From NCBI GenBank assembly GCA_018368455.1, contig JAGZEG010000008.1, positions 1 through 64,000 of the forward strand: 64,000 bases of DNA, given 5' to 3'. The position numbers and the translations under genes were made by a program. Positions 47,234 through 57,647 of this stretch are shown here, piece after piece. The stretch's first letter is position 1, and every line of letters starts with the position of its first letter. The DNA comes from Coriobacteriia bacterium (GTDB taxonomy: Bacteria > Actinomycetota > Coriobacteriia > Coriobacteriales > UMGS124). A model generated the notes under the pieces. The model saw only the letters and a program-made list of their open reading frames with translations, made no database searches and had not been told where the DNA came from.

Positions 47234-47608
47234 CTACGCCCCCACTGGCCAGCGGCAGGCGGCGAGATCGACGTGGGTGGCATCGCGGAACGGGACGCCC
47301 TCGGCCTCGAGCAGGGTACGCTGGACATCGGGGCCGCCAAACGCAAAACCCTCGCAGATGCGCCCGTCGGCGAATACGACGCGATGGCACGGCGTACCGG
47401 AGCCCTCCGCCGGATTACCAACAGCTCCCGGCACCCACGGCCGTGGGTTGCCGTGCAGCGCGTAGCCGACGAAGCGGGCGTTGCGCGGTGCGCCCACGAG
47501 GCGGGCGATCTGGCCATACGTGGCGACCATGCCGCAGGGGATCTGCTCGACCGCATCGTACACGCGCGCGAAGAACCCCGCGCGGTCCGTGCCTGCCCAA
47601 CCTGTCAT
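47234..47608 (-). CDS. Single-domain MGMT family DNA-repair protein
   Basis: A 124-residue protein covering only the DNA-binding/active-site domain of O6-alkylguanine-DNA alkyltransferase. The helix-turn-helix region is IPCGMVATYGQIARLVGAP (about 23-41). The active site appears as GTPCHRVVFADGR with the acceptor cysteine at about residue 73. Alkyltransferase-like proteins of this size usually carry tryptophan instead of that cysteine, so this protein may keep methyl-transfer activity. It lacks the N-terminal Ada/MGMT domain. GGAGAAGGGG precedes the ATG. It is a single gene between the lipase gene and the kdp locus. Confidence 0.88.
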   Translation of the reverse strand: MTGWAGTDRAGFFARVYDAVEQIPCGMVATYGQIARLVGAPRNARFVGYALHGNPRPWVPGAVGNPAEGSGTPCHRVVFADGRICEGFAFGGPDVQRTLLEAEGVPFRDATHVDLAACRWPVGA

Positions 47609-48018
47609 GCCGTGCCCCTTCTCCGTGCCGTGCCCAGCTCCAGCGAGCCCCGAGCGGCACGGCTTGCCCGCCGAGACTGCAGTTTAGCGCGCAGAGACTG
47701 GAAAAGAGGCTCCCGGCTGGTCAAAAAAACGAGCTATGCGAGGCCGCAGGGGCGCAATCCCGCCCAACATGTCCCCCGCAGATGCCCAAGCAGCACAAAA
47801 CCGCAGGTCGCGTCTTCAACCTCAGGACCAGATGGGACAGCGAAGCATAACTGGACTCGCATACCTCACCCCTTTTGGCCACAGCACGACCTCAAAAGCA
47901 GTATTTGAGCACGCGCGAGGCAGAAGCCGCGCAAAAAGGGGCGGGGCACCCTCCCCCTGGAGAGCGCCCCGCCCCGTTGGTGCCACATGCATTGGCGAGA
48001 TGTCTCGCCTATCCGCTC
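47609..48018. other. Intergenic region with recurrent motif and kdp terminator
   Basis: No gene is supported. It contains AAAACCGCAGGT at 47797-47808, preceded by GCCCAAGCAGCAC, which resembles the sequence preceding the copy at 22004. The kdp terminator lies at 47938-47975. Confidence 0.5.
47938..47975 (-). terminator. Terminator of kdpFABC
   Basis: On the minus strand GGGGCGGGGC and GCCCCGCCCC form a perfect 10-bp stem, followed by five T residues. It starts 43 bp after the kdpC stop. Confidence 0.88.
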
Positions 48019-48624
48019 CTACGCGTCAATCTTGCCGTCGAGCATCAGGTTCACCTTGAGCACGTTGACGGTCGGCTCGCCGAACACGCCGAGGAAGCGG
48101 CCGTCCGTGCACTTCTCGATGACGGCGCGCACCTCGTCCTCGCTGATGCCGCGCGCCTTGGCAATGCGCGGCACCTGGTACTCCGCCGCGTCAGGCGAGA
48201 TGTCGGGGTCGAGGCCCGAGCCGGACATCGTCACGAGGTCGACCGGGATCTGGTCCATCGTCGTGTCGGGGTTGGCCTCCCTCAGTGCCTGGACGCGCTC
48301 GTCGATCGTCTCCTGATACTGAGGCGTCGAGGGCGAGGCGTTGGACGGGCCGGCGTACACGGCGATGTTGCCGTCGGGGTCGGTGTACGTGTTGACGTCG
48401 TAGCTCATCGGGCGGCCCCACAGGTGGGCATCGTCGGTGAACTCCTGGCCCAGGTGCTCGCTGCCGTAGGCCACGCCGTCGTTGCCCACGATGATGGAGC
48501 CGTTGGCCTGCTTGTTGAACACCAGCTGCGAGATACCGGTCATGACGAGCGTGAACACGATACCGCAGACGATGCTGAACAGCACGAACGTCGTGATGGC
48601 GCGGACGAGTACGTTCTTGAACAT
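48019..48624 (-). CDS. kdpC: Potassium-transporting ATPase subunit C
   Basis: A 201-residue KdpC with one N-terminal transmembrane segment (about 12-35) and an extracellular domain. Family signatures are WGRPMSYDVNTY (near 69), SNASPSTP (near 94) and SGSGLDPDISPDAAEYQVPR (near 134). KdpC stabilises the pump and supports the link between KdpA and KdpB. It is last in kdpFABC, 15 bp after kdpB, with AAGGAGGAG ahead of the ATG, and is followed by a strong terminator. Confidence 0.97.
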   Translation of the reverse strand: MFKNVLVRAITTFVLFSIVCGIVFTLVMTGISQLVFNKQANGSIIVGNDGVAYGSEHLGQEFTDDAHLWGRPMSYDVNTYTDPDGNIAVYAGPSNASPSTPQYQETIDERVQALREANPDTTMDQIPVDLVTMSGSGLDPDISPDAAEYQVPRIAKARGISEDEVRAVIEKCTDGRFLGVFGEPTVNVLKVNLMLDGKIDA

Positions 48625-48639
48625 GGTCTCAACTCCTCC

Positions 48640-50727
48640 TTACGCCAGACCACAGACCGTCAGGATCATGTCGATGATCTTGATGCAGATGAACGGCGCG
48701 ATGATGCCACCCAGACCGTAGACCAGCAGGTTGCGAGAGAGCAGCTTGCCAGCCGGGACCTCGCGATACTTCACGCCCTTCAGCGCCAGCGGGATGAGCG
48801 CCACGATGATGAGCGCGTTGTAGATGAGCGCGGACAGCACAGCGCTCGTCGGCGACGTCAGCTTCATGATGTTCAGCGCGTCCAGGCCCGGATAGAGCCC
48901 CAGGAACAGGGCCGGGATGATCGCGAAGTACTTGGCGAGGTCGTTGGCGATGGAGAACGTCGTCAGCGAGCCGCGCGTCATGAGAAGCTGCTTGCCGATG
49001 CGCACGATGTCGATGAGCTTCGTGGGGCTCGAGTCGAGGTCGACCATGTTGCCGGCCTCCTTGGCCGCCTGCGTGCCCGTGTTCATGGCAACGGCGACGT
49101 CGGCCTGGGCCAGGGCGGGGGCGTCGTTCGTGCCGTCGCCCGTCATGGCAACCATGTGGCCCTTCTTCTGGAAGTCGCGGATCATATCGAGCTTGCCCTC
49201 GGGCGTGGCCTCGGCGAGGAAGTCGTCGACGCCGGCCTCGGCGGCGATGGCGGCAGCCGTCAGGGGGTTGTCGCCCGTGATCATGATCGTCTTGATGCCC
49301 ATCTTGCGCAGGTCGGCGAACTTCTCCTGGACGCCCTGCTTGATGATGTCCTTGAGGTGGATGACGCCGAGCACCTTGTGGTTCTTCGCCACAACGAGCG
49401 GCGTACCACCCTCGTTGGCGATGCTCTTAACGACCTCGTCGCACTCCTTGCTGTACGTGCCGCCCGCAGCCTCGACGTACGTGCGCACGGCGTCGGCAGC
49501 ACCCTTGCGGATCTCGTTGCCGTCGAAGTCGACACCGGACATGCGCGTCTTGGCCGTGAACGGGATGAACTCCATGCCCTTGTCCTCGAGCGTGCGGCCG
49601 CGCAGGCCGTACTGCTCCTTGGCGAGGATGACGACGGAGCGGCCCTCGGGCGTCTCGTCGGCCAGCGAGGACAGCTGCGCCGCGTCGGCGAGCTCCTGCT
49701 CGCTCACGCCGTCGACGGGCACGAAGCGGCTCGCCTGACGGTTGCCCAGCGTGATCGTGCCGGTCTTGTCGAGCATGAGAATGTCGACGTCACCGGCAGC
49801 CTCGATGGCGCGGCCCGACATGGCCAGCACGTTGGCCTCGTTGAGGCGGCTCATGCCGGCGATGCCGATGGCGGACAGCAGGGCGCCGATCGTCGTGGGC
49901 GCCAGGCAGACGAGCAGGGCGACGAGCACCGTGATGGATGTCGGGTTGGCCATGCCCATCTGGTTGGCCGAGAACAGCGAGTAGCCGTAGAGCGACATGA
50001 CGACGAGCACGAAGATGATGGACAGCGCCACGAGGAAGATCTGCAGCGCGAGCTCGTTGGGCGTCTTCTTGCGGGCGGCGCCCTCGACCATGGCGATCAT
50101 CTTGTCGAGGAAGCTCTCGCCGTACTCGCTCGTGATGCGCACGACGATCCAGTCGGACAGCACCGTGGTGCCGCCGGTTACGGCCGAGCGGTCACCGCCG
50201 GCCTCGCGCACAACGGGGGCCGACTCGCCGGTGATGGCGGACTCGTCGACGGACGCGGCGCCCTCGATGACCTCGCCGTCGCCGGGGATCTGCTCGCCAG
50301 CCTTCACGATGACGAGGTCGCCCTTCTTCAGCGAGGCAGACGGCACGACACTCACCTGGTCGCGCTTGTCGACCGACGGAATCTTGTTGGCGTCGACGTC
50401 CTTCTTGGCGGCGCGCAGCGAGTCGGCCTGCGCCTTGCCGCGACCCTCTGCGATGGCCTCGGCGAAGTTCGCGAAGATGTCCGTGAACCACAGGATGATG
50501 GCGATGGCCAGGATGTAGCCCGTGGACGCGTCGGCATCCTTCACGCCGAACAGCGAGATGACGAACAGGATCGTCGTCAGAATGGCCGAGATGTACACGA
50601 GCAGCATCACGGGATTCTCGGCCTGCGTCTTGGGGTTGAGCTTGACGAACGAGTCGCGAATGGCCCGGGTCACCATCTTCTTATCGTGGAGGGCATTTCC
50701 CGTACTCGTAGTTTTGCTATGAGACAT
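48640..50727 (-). CDS. kdpB: Potassium-transporting P-type ATPase subunit B
   Basis: A 695-residue P-type ATPase that powers K+ uptake by KdpFABC. The phosphorylated aspartate is D320 in MLDKTGTIT. The actuator motif is TGES (166-169); its serine corresponds to the site that is phosphorylated to inhibit the E. coli pump. KGAADAV and [14 protein letters not shown] form the nucleotide-binding and hinge motifs. Seven or so transmembrane helices occur at the expected places. Length is close to the family norm. Start at 50727 follows AAGGAGG, 14 bp after kdpA. Confidence 0.97.
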   Translation of the reverse strand: MSHSKTTSTGNALHDKKMVTRAIRDSFVKLNPKTQAENPVMLLVYISAILTTILFVISLFGVKDADASTGYILAIAIILWFTDIFANFAEAIAEGRGKAQADSLRAAKKDVDANKIPSVDKRDQVSVVPSASLKKGDLVIVKAGEQIPGDGEVIEGAASVDESAITGESAPVVREAGGDRSAVTGGTTVLSDWIVVRITSEYGESFLDKMIAMVEGAARKKTPNELALQIFLVALSIIFVLVVMSLYGYSLFSANQMGMANPTSITVLVALLVCLAPTTIGALLSAIGIAGMSRLNEANVLAMSGRAIEAAGDVDILMLDKTGTITLGNRQASRFVPVDGVSEQELADAAQLSSLADETPEGRSVVILAKEQYGLRGRTLEDKGMEFIPFTAKTRMSGVDFDGNEIRKGAADAVRTYVEAAGGTYSKECDEVVKSIANEGGTPLVVAKNHKVLGVIHLKDIIKQGVQEKFADLRKMGIKTIMITGDNPLTAAAIAAEAGVDDFLAEATPEGKLDMIRDFQKKGHMVAMTGDGTNDAPALAQADVAVAMNTGTQAAKEAGNMVDLDSSPTKLIDIVRIGKQLLMTRGSLTTFSIANDLAKYFAIIPALFLGLYPGLDALNIMKLTSPTSAVLSALIYNALIIVALIPLALKGVKYREVPAGKLLSRNLLVYGLGGIIAPFICIKIIDMILTVCGLA

Positions 50728-50741
50728 TGCGTATGACCTCC

Positions 50742-52598
50742 TTAGATGACGCAGGTGAAGAACTCAGCCAGCGGGCCGAGCGCCAGGGCGGGGAAGAAGC
50801 TCAGGGCGCCGATGAGCAGCACGACGAGGATAAGCAGGAACACAAACATGCCGTTCGTCGTGGACAGCGTTCCGGCGGTCTCGGCCAGCTTCTTCTTGCG
50901 GCCCATCGAGTCGGCGATCTTGAGGATGGCGACGATGGGCAGGAAGCGGGCGAAGATCATGACGAGGCCGATCGTGATGTTCAGGAACACGGTGTTGGCG
51001 TTGAAGCCAGCGAACGCGGAACCGTTGTTGCCGCCGCCGGAGCTGTAGGCATACAGCAGCTCGGAGAAGGCGTGCGGGCCACCGACGTTGGCGGAGTTCA
51101 CCGAGTCGGCCACGGAGGGCACGAGCGCGGCGATGCCGGAGCCAACGAGGATGACGATGGGCGTGGCCAGGCAGGCCAGCGCAGCCCACTTCATCTCGAA
51201 CGGCTCGATCTTCTTGCCGAGGAACTCAGGCGTGCGGCCCACCATGAGGCCGGCGATGAACACGGTCAGGATGGCGAAGGCGAGCATGCCGTACAGGCCG
51301 CAGCCCGTACCGCCAAAGATGACCTCGCCGAGCTCCATCTGGAGCATCGTGATCAGGCCGCCCATGGGCGTGTACGAATCGTGCATGGAGTTGACGGAGC
51401 CGTTGGAGGCAGCCGTCGTGTAGCTGGCCCACGTGGAGGACGTGATGATGCCGAAGCGCGTCTCCTTGCCCTCCATGTTGCCGCCGGCCTGGCCGTCAGT
51501 CGCCGAGATGTTCACGGCGCCGTTGTCGGCAAGCTGGGGCGTGCCCGCCTGCTCGCTGACGACGATGACGGCAAAGAACGCCACGAGCATGATGAACATG
51601 GCCAGGAAGATGGCCACGCCCTGCTTCTTGTTGCCGACGCCCTGGCCGAACGTGAAGCACAGCGCGACGGGGATGAGCAGCAGCGAGATCATCTCGACGA
51701 GGTTCGTCCACGGCGAGGGGTTCTCAAGCGGGTGCGCCGAGTTGACGCCCATGAAGCCGCCGCCGTTCGTGCCGGACTGCTTGATGGAGACCTGCGAGGC
51801 CGCCGGGCCGCCCGGGATGAACTGCGTGTCGACGATCTGCGCGCCCTCGACCTCGTTGCCCTCGGCGTCGTAGACCTTGTCGCCGTCGATCGTGGCACCC
51901 TCGATCTGCTCGTAGGAGTCGGCCACGCCGTCGTCATCGGTGTCGACGTACTGCACGGCGATGGGCTCGACGAGCGTCGTGTACTGGCCGGGAGCCAGGT
52001 TCTGGATGACGCCGCCGCCCGCGATGCACAGCGTCGTCACGAAGTTCAGCGGAATGAGGATGTAGAACACGATGCGGACCATGTCGACCCAGTAGGAGCC
52101 GAGGCCCTTGCCGCCCACACGGAACAGGCCGCGGATGAGGGCGAACAGCACGGCGATGCCCGTGGCGGCCGACACGAAGTTCTGCACCGTCAAGCCGAGG
52201 AACTGCGACAGGTAGCTCAGCGTCGACTCGCCGGAGTACGCCTGCCAGTTCGTGTTCGTCATGAAGCTGGCGGCCGTGTTGAAGGCCAGGTCCCAGCTCA
52301 CGTTCGACAGGCCCTGGGGGTTGGCGGGCAGGAAGGCCTGCACCATCTGGAGCAGCCACAGGAACACGAAGCTGATGACGGCGAAGAGAATGACACTCAG
52401 CGTGTACTTCTTGCCGCTCATCTCCTCCTGCGCATCGATGTGGAGCAGCTTGTAGATACCGCGCTCGCACGGGCCCATGACCGGGGAGAGCAGGTTCTTC
52501 TCACCGTTCATGACCTTCTTCATGAAGCCGCCGAGCGGGTATGCCAGCACCACAAGGATGGCGAGGTAGAGAACGCCCTGCACAACGTCGTTCATCAT
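50742..52598 (-). CDS. kdpA: Potassium-transporting ATPase subunit A, with extracellular insertion
   Basis: A 618-residue K+-selective channel-like subunit of KdpFABC. Selectivity loops are present: [15 protein letters not shown] (112-126), [18 protein letters not shown] (273-290), [16 protein letters not shown] and [15 protein letters not shown] (519-533). E. coli KdpA has 557 residues. The excess is mostly an insertion at about 213-262, just before the second selectivity loop on the outer face. It contains [12 protein letters not shown] (219-230), which fits the EF-hand/thrombospondin-type calcium loop D-x-D-x-D-G-x-x-D-x-x-E exactly. Start overlaps the kdpF stop by 4 bp. Confidence 0.97.
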   Translation of the reverse strand: MMNDVVQGVLYLAILVVLAYPLGGFMKKVMNGEKNLLSPVMGPCERGIYKLLHIDAQEEMSGKKYTLSVILFAVISFVFLWLLQMVQAFLPANPQGLSNVSWDLAFNTAASFMTNTNWQAYSGESTLSYLSQFLGLTVQNFVSAATGIAVLFALIRGLFRVGGKGLGSYWVDMVRIVFYILIPLNFVTTLCIAGGGVIQNLAPGQYTTLVEPIAVQYVDTDDDGVADSYEQIEGATIDGDKVYDAEGNEVEGAQIVDTQFIPGGPAASQVSIKQSGTNGGGFMGVNSAHPLENPSPWTNLVEMISLLLIPVALCFTFGQGVGNKKQGVAIFLAMFIMLVAFFAVIVVSEQAGTPQLADNGAVNISATDGQAGGNMEGKETRFGIITSSTWASYTTAASNGSVNSMHDSYTPMGGLITMLQMELGEVIFGGTGCGLYGMLAFAILTVFIAGLMVGRTPEFLGKKIEPFEMKWAALACLATPIVILVGSGIAALVPSVADSVNSANVGGPHAFSELLYAYSSGGGNNGSAFAGFNANTVFLNITIGLVMIFARFLPIVAILKIADSMGRKKKLAETAGTLSTTNGMFVFLLILVVLLIGALSFFPALALGPLAEFFTCVI

Positions 52599-52684
52599 TT
52601 CTCGTCACCTTTCATGAGCACGTACACGTAGTAGACAAGGAGCGCCACTGCCACAATGCCTATTGCGGGAATGACTATGTCCAC
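52595..52684 (-). CDS. kdpF: Potassium-transporting ATPase small subunit F
   Basis: A 29-residue single-span membrane peptide, MDIVIPAIGIVAVALLVYYV and then YVLMKGDEK. KdpF is a short hydrophobic subunit that stabilises the Kdp complex, and its place directly ahead of kdpA is standard. The GTG start at 52684 follows GAGGGAGG, and the TGA overlaps the kdpA ATG as ATGA. It is too short for routine gene finding but size, hydrophobicity, ribosome binding site and position agree. Confidence 0.88.
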   Translation of the reverse strand: MDIVIPAIGIVAVALLVYYVYVLMKGDEK

Positions 52685-52800
52685 CTCTGACCTCCCTCAA
52701 AGACCGATATGCCGCACGACGGGCCCCAAAGGCCTATCGCCTGACTCTGTTAGTAAACGAGTCCGTCGATAAAGACGGCGTTAGGGGTGGCAACGTGGCG

Positions 52801-52816
52801 TTAAGGCCGCATTAAG
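52801..52816. promoter_or_regulatory. Probable KdpE binding site
   Basis: The direct repeat TTAAG-N6-TTAAG has an 11-bp period, as expected for an OmpR/PhoB-type response regulator such as KdpE. A related GTTAG lies 20 bp to the left. It sits in the 242-bp divergent gap between kdpF and kdpD, 117 bp from the kdpF start. Confidence 0.6.
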
Positions 52817-52926
52817 ACCGGGCTCGGCGCCCGTTTGAGCCCGCCGTGCGCGTCGCGTATGGGCTTACAATCCCGTGCTGGATCACAAGGACGCAGGCAC
52901 AGCACGAGAGACGGGACACGCTCACC

Positions 52927-55707
52927 ATGGCAGCAGAGGACGCCGGCCGCTCGAATCCCGACGAGCTGCTCAAGGCGATACAGCGCGAGGACAGCGCAAA
53001 GATGCGCGGCCACCTCAAGATATTCTTTGGGTACGCCGCCGGCGTCGGCAAGACGTACGCGATGCTGCGCGCCGCCCAGGCCGCGAAGGCCCGCGGCGTC
53101 GACGTCGTGGTCGGCTACGTGGAGCCCCACGCCCGTCCGCAGACGACGGCGCAGCTGAGGGGCCTCAAGCGCATCCCGACGCGCTCCGTGAGCCACGGGG
53201 ACATCACGCTGCAGGAGTTCGACCTCGACGCCACGATCGCCCGCGCCCCGCAGCTCGTGCTCGTCGACGAGCTGGCCCACACCAACGCGCCGGGCAGCCG
53301 CCACGCCAAGCGCTACCAGGACGTCGAGGAGCTGCTGAAGGCCGGCATCGACGTGTACACGACCGTCAACGTGCAGCACATCGAGAGCCTCAACGACATG
53401 GTGGCTTCCATCACGGGCGTCATCGTGCGCGAGCGCATCCCCGACCGCGTGTTTGACGACGCCGACCAGGTGACGCTCGTCGACATCGAGCCGGCCGACC
53501 TCATCGACCGCCTCAACAGCGGCCAGGTCTACCAGGAGCGCCAGGCGGGGCGGGCCCTCACGAACTTCTTCACGGTCGAGAACCTCACGGCCCTGCGCGA
53601 GATCGCCCTGCGCCGCTGCGCCGACCGCGTGAACCGCCTGTCCGACGAGGCGCGCGCCAAGTCGAACCGCGAGTACTACACCGACGAGCACATCCTCGTA
53701 TGCGTCTCGCCCTCGCCGTCCAACCCCAAGAGCGTGCGCACGGCCGCACGCATGGCCCACGCGTTCCACGCCACGTTCACGGCCCTGTACGTCGAGACGC
53801 CCGCCATGCACGACATGGGCGAGGAGGACCGAGAGCGTCTGCGCCAGAACATCAACCTGGCAGAGCAGCTCGGCGCCAAGATCGAGACGGTCAACGGCGA
53901 CGACGTGGCGTTCCAGATCGCGGAGTTCGCGCGGCTCTCCGGCGTCTCGAAAGTCGTCCTGGGGCGCAGCACGCTCGGGAGGCGCTCGCCGTTTCACCGC
54001 GCTCCGCTGACGGAGCGTCTCATTGAGCTCTCGCCCAACCTGGACGTCTACATCATCCCCGACACGACGAAGCACGTCGACATCACGGACCCGACGCGCC
54101 GGCACCGCCTCGGCCCCATTACGCACCGCATGACATGGCGCGACACGTGGATCACCGTCGCCCTCATGGCCGCGTCGACGGCGGCCAGCTCCATCGGCGA
54201 CCTCTACGGCCTGTCCGACGCGAGTGCCATCGCCATCTACATGCTGGGCACGCAGCTCACGGGCATCATCACGCTCAGCCGCGTCTACCCCATCGTCGCA
54301 TCGACCGCCGCAGTGTTGCTGTTCAACTTCTTCTTCGTCGAGCCGCGCTTCACGTTCATGGCATTCGACCCGGCCTACATCCCCACGTTCATCATCATGT
54401 TCGTGACCGCCCTGCTCGCCTCCATGCTGACGGCGCGCCTCGCCCGCCACGCCGAGCAGTCCGCCCATACGGCGTTTCGTATGCGCGTGCTGCTCGAGAC
54501 GAACCAGATGCTCCAGCAGGCCACAGGCAGCGGGGAGATCGTCGACGCCGCAGGGCGCCAGCTCGTGAAGCTGCTGGGGCGCGACGTGGTCATCTACCTG
54601 CCGCAGGGCGAGTACGTCGACGAGCCGCGCACGTTCACACGCGACGGGAGCCCCATCGACGCCGCCTGCGTGTCCGAAAACGAGCGGGCCACGGCACAGT
54701 GGGTGTTCAAGAACAACAAGCACGCGGGCGCCTCGACATCGACACTGCCCAACTCACACTGCCTCTACCTGGCCATTCGCATCAACGATGCCGTGTATGG
54801 CGTGGCGGGCATCGTGCTGCGCGGGCACCGGGCGCTCGACGCCTCCGAGAGCTCGATGGTGCTGTCCATCCTAGGCGAGTGCGCCCTGGCCCTTGAGAGC
54901 GACCGCGCCGCGACGCAGCGCGAGGAGGCGGCCGTGTTGGCGAAGAACGAGCAACTGCGCGCCAACCTGCTGCGCTCTATCAGCCACGACCTGCGCACGC
55001 CGCTCACGGCCATCTCCGGGGCGGCCGACGTGTTGCTCTGCGACGGCGACAAGCTGGATGCCGAGCGCCGCCAGCAGCTCTGCCGCGACATCCGCACCGA
55101 CTCGCAGTGGCTCATCAGCCTCGTGGAGAACCTGCTGTCCGTCACACGCATCGAAGACGGCACGACGGACATCTCCATGGAGGCCGAGCTCGTCGACGAC
55201 GTCGTGAACGAGGCCGTCTCGCACGTGACGCGCACGGCGCAGGAGACGGAGCACAAGCTGGTGGTGCAGCCCCACGACGAGCTGCTGCTGGCCCGCATGG
55301 ACGCGCCACTCATCGTGCAAGTGCTCGTCAACCTCATCGACAACGCGTTCAAGTACACGCCGCGAGGAAGCACGGTCACGGTAGACGCCCAGCGGCGCGA
55401 CGATCGCGTGATGATTCAGGTGGCAGACGACGGCCCCGGCATCCCCGACGAGGACAAGGGGCATATCTTCGACATGTTCTACACCGGGCACACTGCCCGC
55501 CCGGCCGACGGAATGCGCAGTCTGGGCTTCGGGCTCGCGCTGTGCAAGTCCGTCATCGCGGCCCACGGTGGGACGATCGAGGTGCTCGACAACTATCCGC
55601 GCGGGTGCATCATGCGGTTCTACCTGCCGGTCGAGGACGTGCCCGGCGCGCCGACGGGGAACGCGGGTACGGAGGCGGCACGCGGTGCCGATGCCAGCGA
55701 GGCATAG
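52927..55707 (+). CDS. kdpD: Sensor histidine kinase KdpD
   Basis: A 926-residue sensor that controls kdpFABC with KdpE. Order of domains: N-terminal KdpD domain with a Walker A-like GYAAGVGKT (35-43) and LVLVDELAHTN (110-120), a Usp-like domain (about 255-370), four transmembrane helices in DUF4118 (about 400-500), a GAF-like region, then HisKA with the phosphorylated H687 in SISHDLRTPLTAISGAADVL. The HATPase boxes VNLIDNAFKYTPRG and DDGPGIPDEDKG complete the kinase. All key residues are present. The ATG at 52927 is chosen because the family begins there; the ribosome binding site is weak. kdpE follows on the same strand. Confidence 0.96.
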   Translation: MAAEDAGRSNPDELLKAIQREDSAKMRGHLKIFFGYAAGVGKTYAMLRAAQAAKARGVDVVVGYVEPHARPQTTAQLRGLKRIPTRSVSHGDITLQEFDLDATIARAPQLVLVDELAHTNAPGSRHAKRYQDVEELLKAGIDVYTTVNVQHIESLNDMVASITGVIVRERIPDRVFDDADQVTLVDIEPADLIDRLNSGQVYQERQAGRALTNFFTVENLTALREIALRRCADRVNRLSDEARAKSNREYYTDEHILVCVSPSPSNPKSVRTAARMAHAFHATFTALYVETPAMHDMGEEDRERLRQNINLAEQLGAKIETVNGDDVAFQIAEFARLSGVSKVVLGRSTLGRRSPFHRAPLTERLIELSPNLDVYIIPDTTKHVDITDPTRRHRLGPITHRMTWRDTWITVALMAASTAASSIGDLYGLSDASAIAIYMLGTQLTGIITLSRVYPIVASTAAVLLFNFFFVEPRFTFMAFDPAYIPTFIIMFVTALLASMLTARLARHAEQSAHTAFRMRVLLETNQMLQQATGSGEIVDAAGRQLVKLLGRDVVIYLPQGEYVDEPRTFTRDGSPIDAACVSENERATAQWVFKNNKHAGASTSTLPNSHCLYLAIRINDAVYGVAGIVLRGHRALDASESSMVLSILGECALALESDRAATQREEAAVLAKNEQLRANLLRSISHDLRTPLTAISGAADVLLCDGDKLDAERRQQLCRDIRTDSQWLISLVENLLSVTRIEDGTTDISMEAELVDDVVNEAVSHVTRTAQETEHKLVVQPHDELLLARMDAPLIVQVLVNLIDNAFKYTPRGSTVTVDAQRRDDRVMIQVADDGPGIPDEDKGHIFDMFYTGHTARPADGMRSLGFGLALCKSVIAAHGGTIEVLDNYPRGCIMRFYLPVEDVPGAPTGNAGTEAARGADASEA

Positions 55708-55787
55708 GGGCGGCAGCGCGCGGGGAACCACAGGTACGGAAGTGAACGAGGGGGCTGCCGACGTCGGTGCGCCCCGAGGGGGAGACG

Positions 55788-56528
55788 ATGACCGTAGATA
55801 CCAAGCCGCTCGTGCTGCTCGTCGAGGACGACTCGGCCGTGCGCAGCCTGCTCGCCACGACGCTCGAGACGCACGGCTATCGCTTCGTGACGGCGCCCAA
55901 CGCGGCCGTCGCCATAGCCGAGGCGGCGACGCGCAACCCAGACCTCGTGCTGCTCGATCTGGGCCTGCCCGACTTGGACGGCGTCGACGTCATCCGCAAG
56001 CTACGCAGCTGGTCGACGATGCCCATTATCGTCGTGAGCGCACGCGCCGAGGGCTCGGACAAGATCGAGGCGCTCGACGCCGGGGCCGACGACTACCTCA
56101 CAAAACCGTTCGATGTGGAGGAGCTGCTCGCCCACCTGCGAGCCTCCCTGCGCCGCGCGAGCATGACGACGGCGAGCGCCCCCGAAAGCAGCGTGTTCGT
56201 GAACGGCGACCTGCGCGTGGACTACGCGGCCGGGTGCGCCTACCTCGACGGGCAGGAGCTGCACCTCACGCCCATCGAATACAAGCTGCTGTGCCTGCTG
56301 GCCCGCAACGTGGGCAAGGTGCTGACGCACACGTACATCACGCGGCAGATCTGGGGCAGCTCGTGGGACAACGACACCGCGAGCCTGCGCGTGTTCATGG
56401 CGACGCTGCGCAAGAAGATCGAGCGCGACCCGAGCCACCCGCGCTTCATCCAGACGCACATCGGCGTGGGCTATCGCATGCTGCGCGTGGAGAGCGAGGA
56501 CGAGCCGCACGGAGCCGCGGAGGCATAG
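55788..56528 (+). CDS. kdpE: Response regulator KdpE
   Basis: A 246-residue OmpR-family regulator. The receiver domain has acidic residues in VEDD (12-15), the phosphoacceptor D57 in LVLLDLGLPDLDG and K106 in YLTKPF. The C-terminal winged helix (about 140-235) includes LTPIEYKLLCLLARNVGKVL and GVGYRML. It is activated by KdpD and should bind the direct repeat upstream of kdpF. The start at 55788 follows GAGGGGGAG. It lies 80 bp after kdpD. Confidence 0.96.
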   Translation: MTVDTKPLVLLVEDDSAVRSLLATTLETHGYRFVTAPNAAVAIAEAATRNPDLVLLDLGLPDLDGVDVIRKLRSWSTMPIIVVSARAEGSDKIEALDAGADDYLTKPFDVEELLAHLRASLRRASMTTASAPESSVFVNGDLRVDYAAGCAYLDGQELHLTPIEYKLLCLLARNVGKVLTHTYITRQIWGSSWDNDTASLRVFMATLRKKIERDPSHPRFIQTHIGVGYRMLRVESEDEPHGAAEA

Positions 56529-56984
56529 GGGCGCGGGGCCCCGGGAGACGCGGCGGCGCGCTGTCAGCGGCCGCGCTTTCGCGAGGCGACGGCCCGGAAG
56601 TGGACGGGATTCCCGGTTGTGCATGCCGTATCTGAGCCGTCTGGCAGCCGTGCAATTCGTCTCGCGGCAAACCTGCAGGTAAAGATATGTGGCCTCACCA
56701 GGCGCTCGCTCATGCGGCGACCCGGGAGGCTACACGCATATACACGACCGGGAATCTTGGCCGTTTTCGAGCCCCCTCTTGCAAGGCGCCCGCGAACCCG
56801 AGCGGAGCACCCCGCAGCGCCGTCGGCCGAAGCATCGGTTCAAGCGCAGCTTATCTGCATATCTACTCCTGATGACACCAGCATAGGCTGCGCAGAAAAG
56901 TCCCTCGACAGCAAACGGCCCGCATCCCAACGCTACGGGGTGCGGGCCGCAATCGCTACCTAATGAGCGCCGCGTAAGTTGAGG
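56529..56984. other. Intergenic region after kdpE
   Basis: No gene is supported; short open frames lack ribosome binding sites. A GC-rich stem-loop around 56555-56585 (arms CGCGGC and GCCGCG) may end the kdpDE transcript. The carbonic anhydrase terminator is at 56917-56950. The stretch 56660-56900 shows nothing recognisable. Confidence 0.4.
56917..56950 (-). terminator. Terminator of the carbonic anhydrase gene
   Basis: On the minus strand CGGCCCGCACCCC and GGGATGCGGGCCG pair with a single mismatch around an 8-nt loop and are followed by TTTGC. It lies 35 bp after the stop. Confidence 0.7.
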
Positions 56985-57569
56985 TTACAGCCAGGTGACG
57001 ACGCCGGAGGAGAGGTCGTACATCGCGCCGCAGATCTCGATGCGCCCCTCGTCGGCAAGCGCACGCAGCTGCTCGTTGTCGAGCAGGCGCTCTATGGAGT
57101 GCCTGACGTTGCGGCGCTCCGCTTCGCGCGGGTCGCTCGTATCGCCCACAGCTGCCGCGATGTCGTCGACGACGACCGCGATGTTGCCCGTCGCCCCGCC
57201 TTCCAGCGCCGCCTGCACGGCACCGCAGTGCGTGTGTCCCAGCACGACGACGAGCGGCGCGCCCAGATGAGCCACGCCGTACTCCACGCTCGCCGACTCG
57301 ACCGGCCCGACGTACCCGCCGATCGTACGCGTCACGAACAGGTCACCGAGCTGGGCCGAGAACGCGCTCACCGGCTGCACACGCGAGTCGCAGCACGTGA
57401 CGATGACCGCGTAGGGGTGCTGCCCGTCTTGCACGAGCTTCGTGCGCAGCACAGCCGACGCGCGCCGCCCCGTTCCGCCGCCGCGCACATACGCCTCGTT
57501 GCCCAACGCAAGCACGTCCTTTGCCGCCTGCGGCGTGCAGCGAAACGCGATCTCGTGTCCCTCGCCCAT
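56985..57569 (-). CDS. Beta-carbonic anhydrase
   Basis: A 194-residue beta-class enzyme interconverting CO2 and bicarbonate. Zinc ligands are C60 in TCCDSRV, with the D61-R63 dyad, and H112 and C115 in VVLGHTHCGAV. The strand before each and the TRTIGGYV loop match the family. No signal peptide is seen, so it is cytoplasmic. The start at 57569 follows GGGATGGGGGC. It is a single gene with its own terminator, upstream of and divergent from none of its neighbours. Bicarbonate supply for carboxylation reactions is the likely role. Confidence 0.94.
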   Translation of the reverse strand: MGEGHEIAFRCTPQAAKDVLALGNEAYVRGGGTGRRASAVLRTKLVQDGQHPYAVIVTCCDSRVQPVSAFSAQLGDLFVTRTIGGYVGPVESASVEYGVAHLGAPLVVVLGHTHCGAVQAALEGGATGNIAVVVDDIAAAVGDTSDPREAERRNVRHSIERLLDNEQLRALADEGRIEICGAMYDLSSGVVTWL

Positions 57570-57647
57570 GGTGCCCCCATCCCGTTTCAGTCAATGCTTC
57601 CTAACCCGGCTCACACGTGGGGTATATTTACCCGGGCTGCGCGCCCG

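Noticed and set aside
47875..52631. Long plus-strand open frames opposite kdpCBA
   Set aside because: They mirror kdp genes that carry all expected catalytic motifs; the His/Asp-rich translations are typical shadows.
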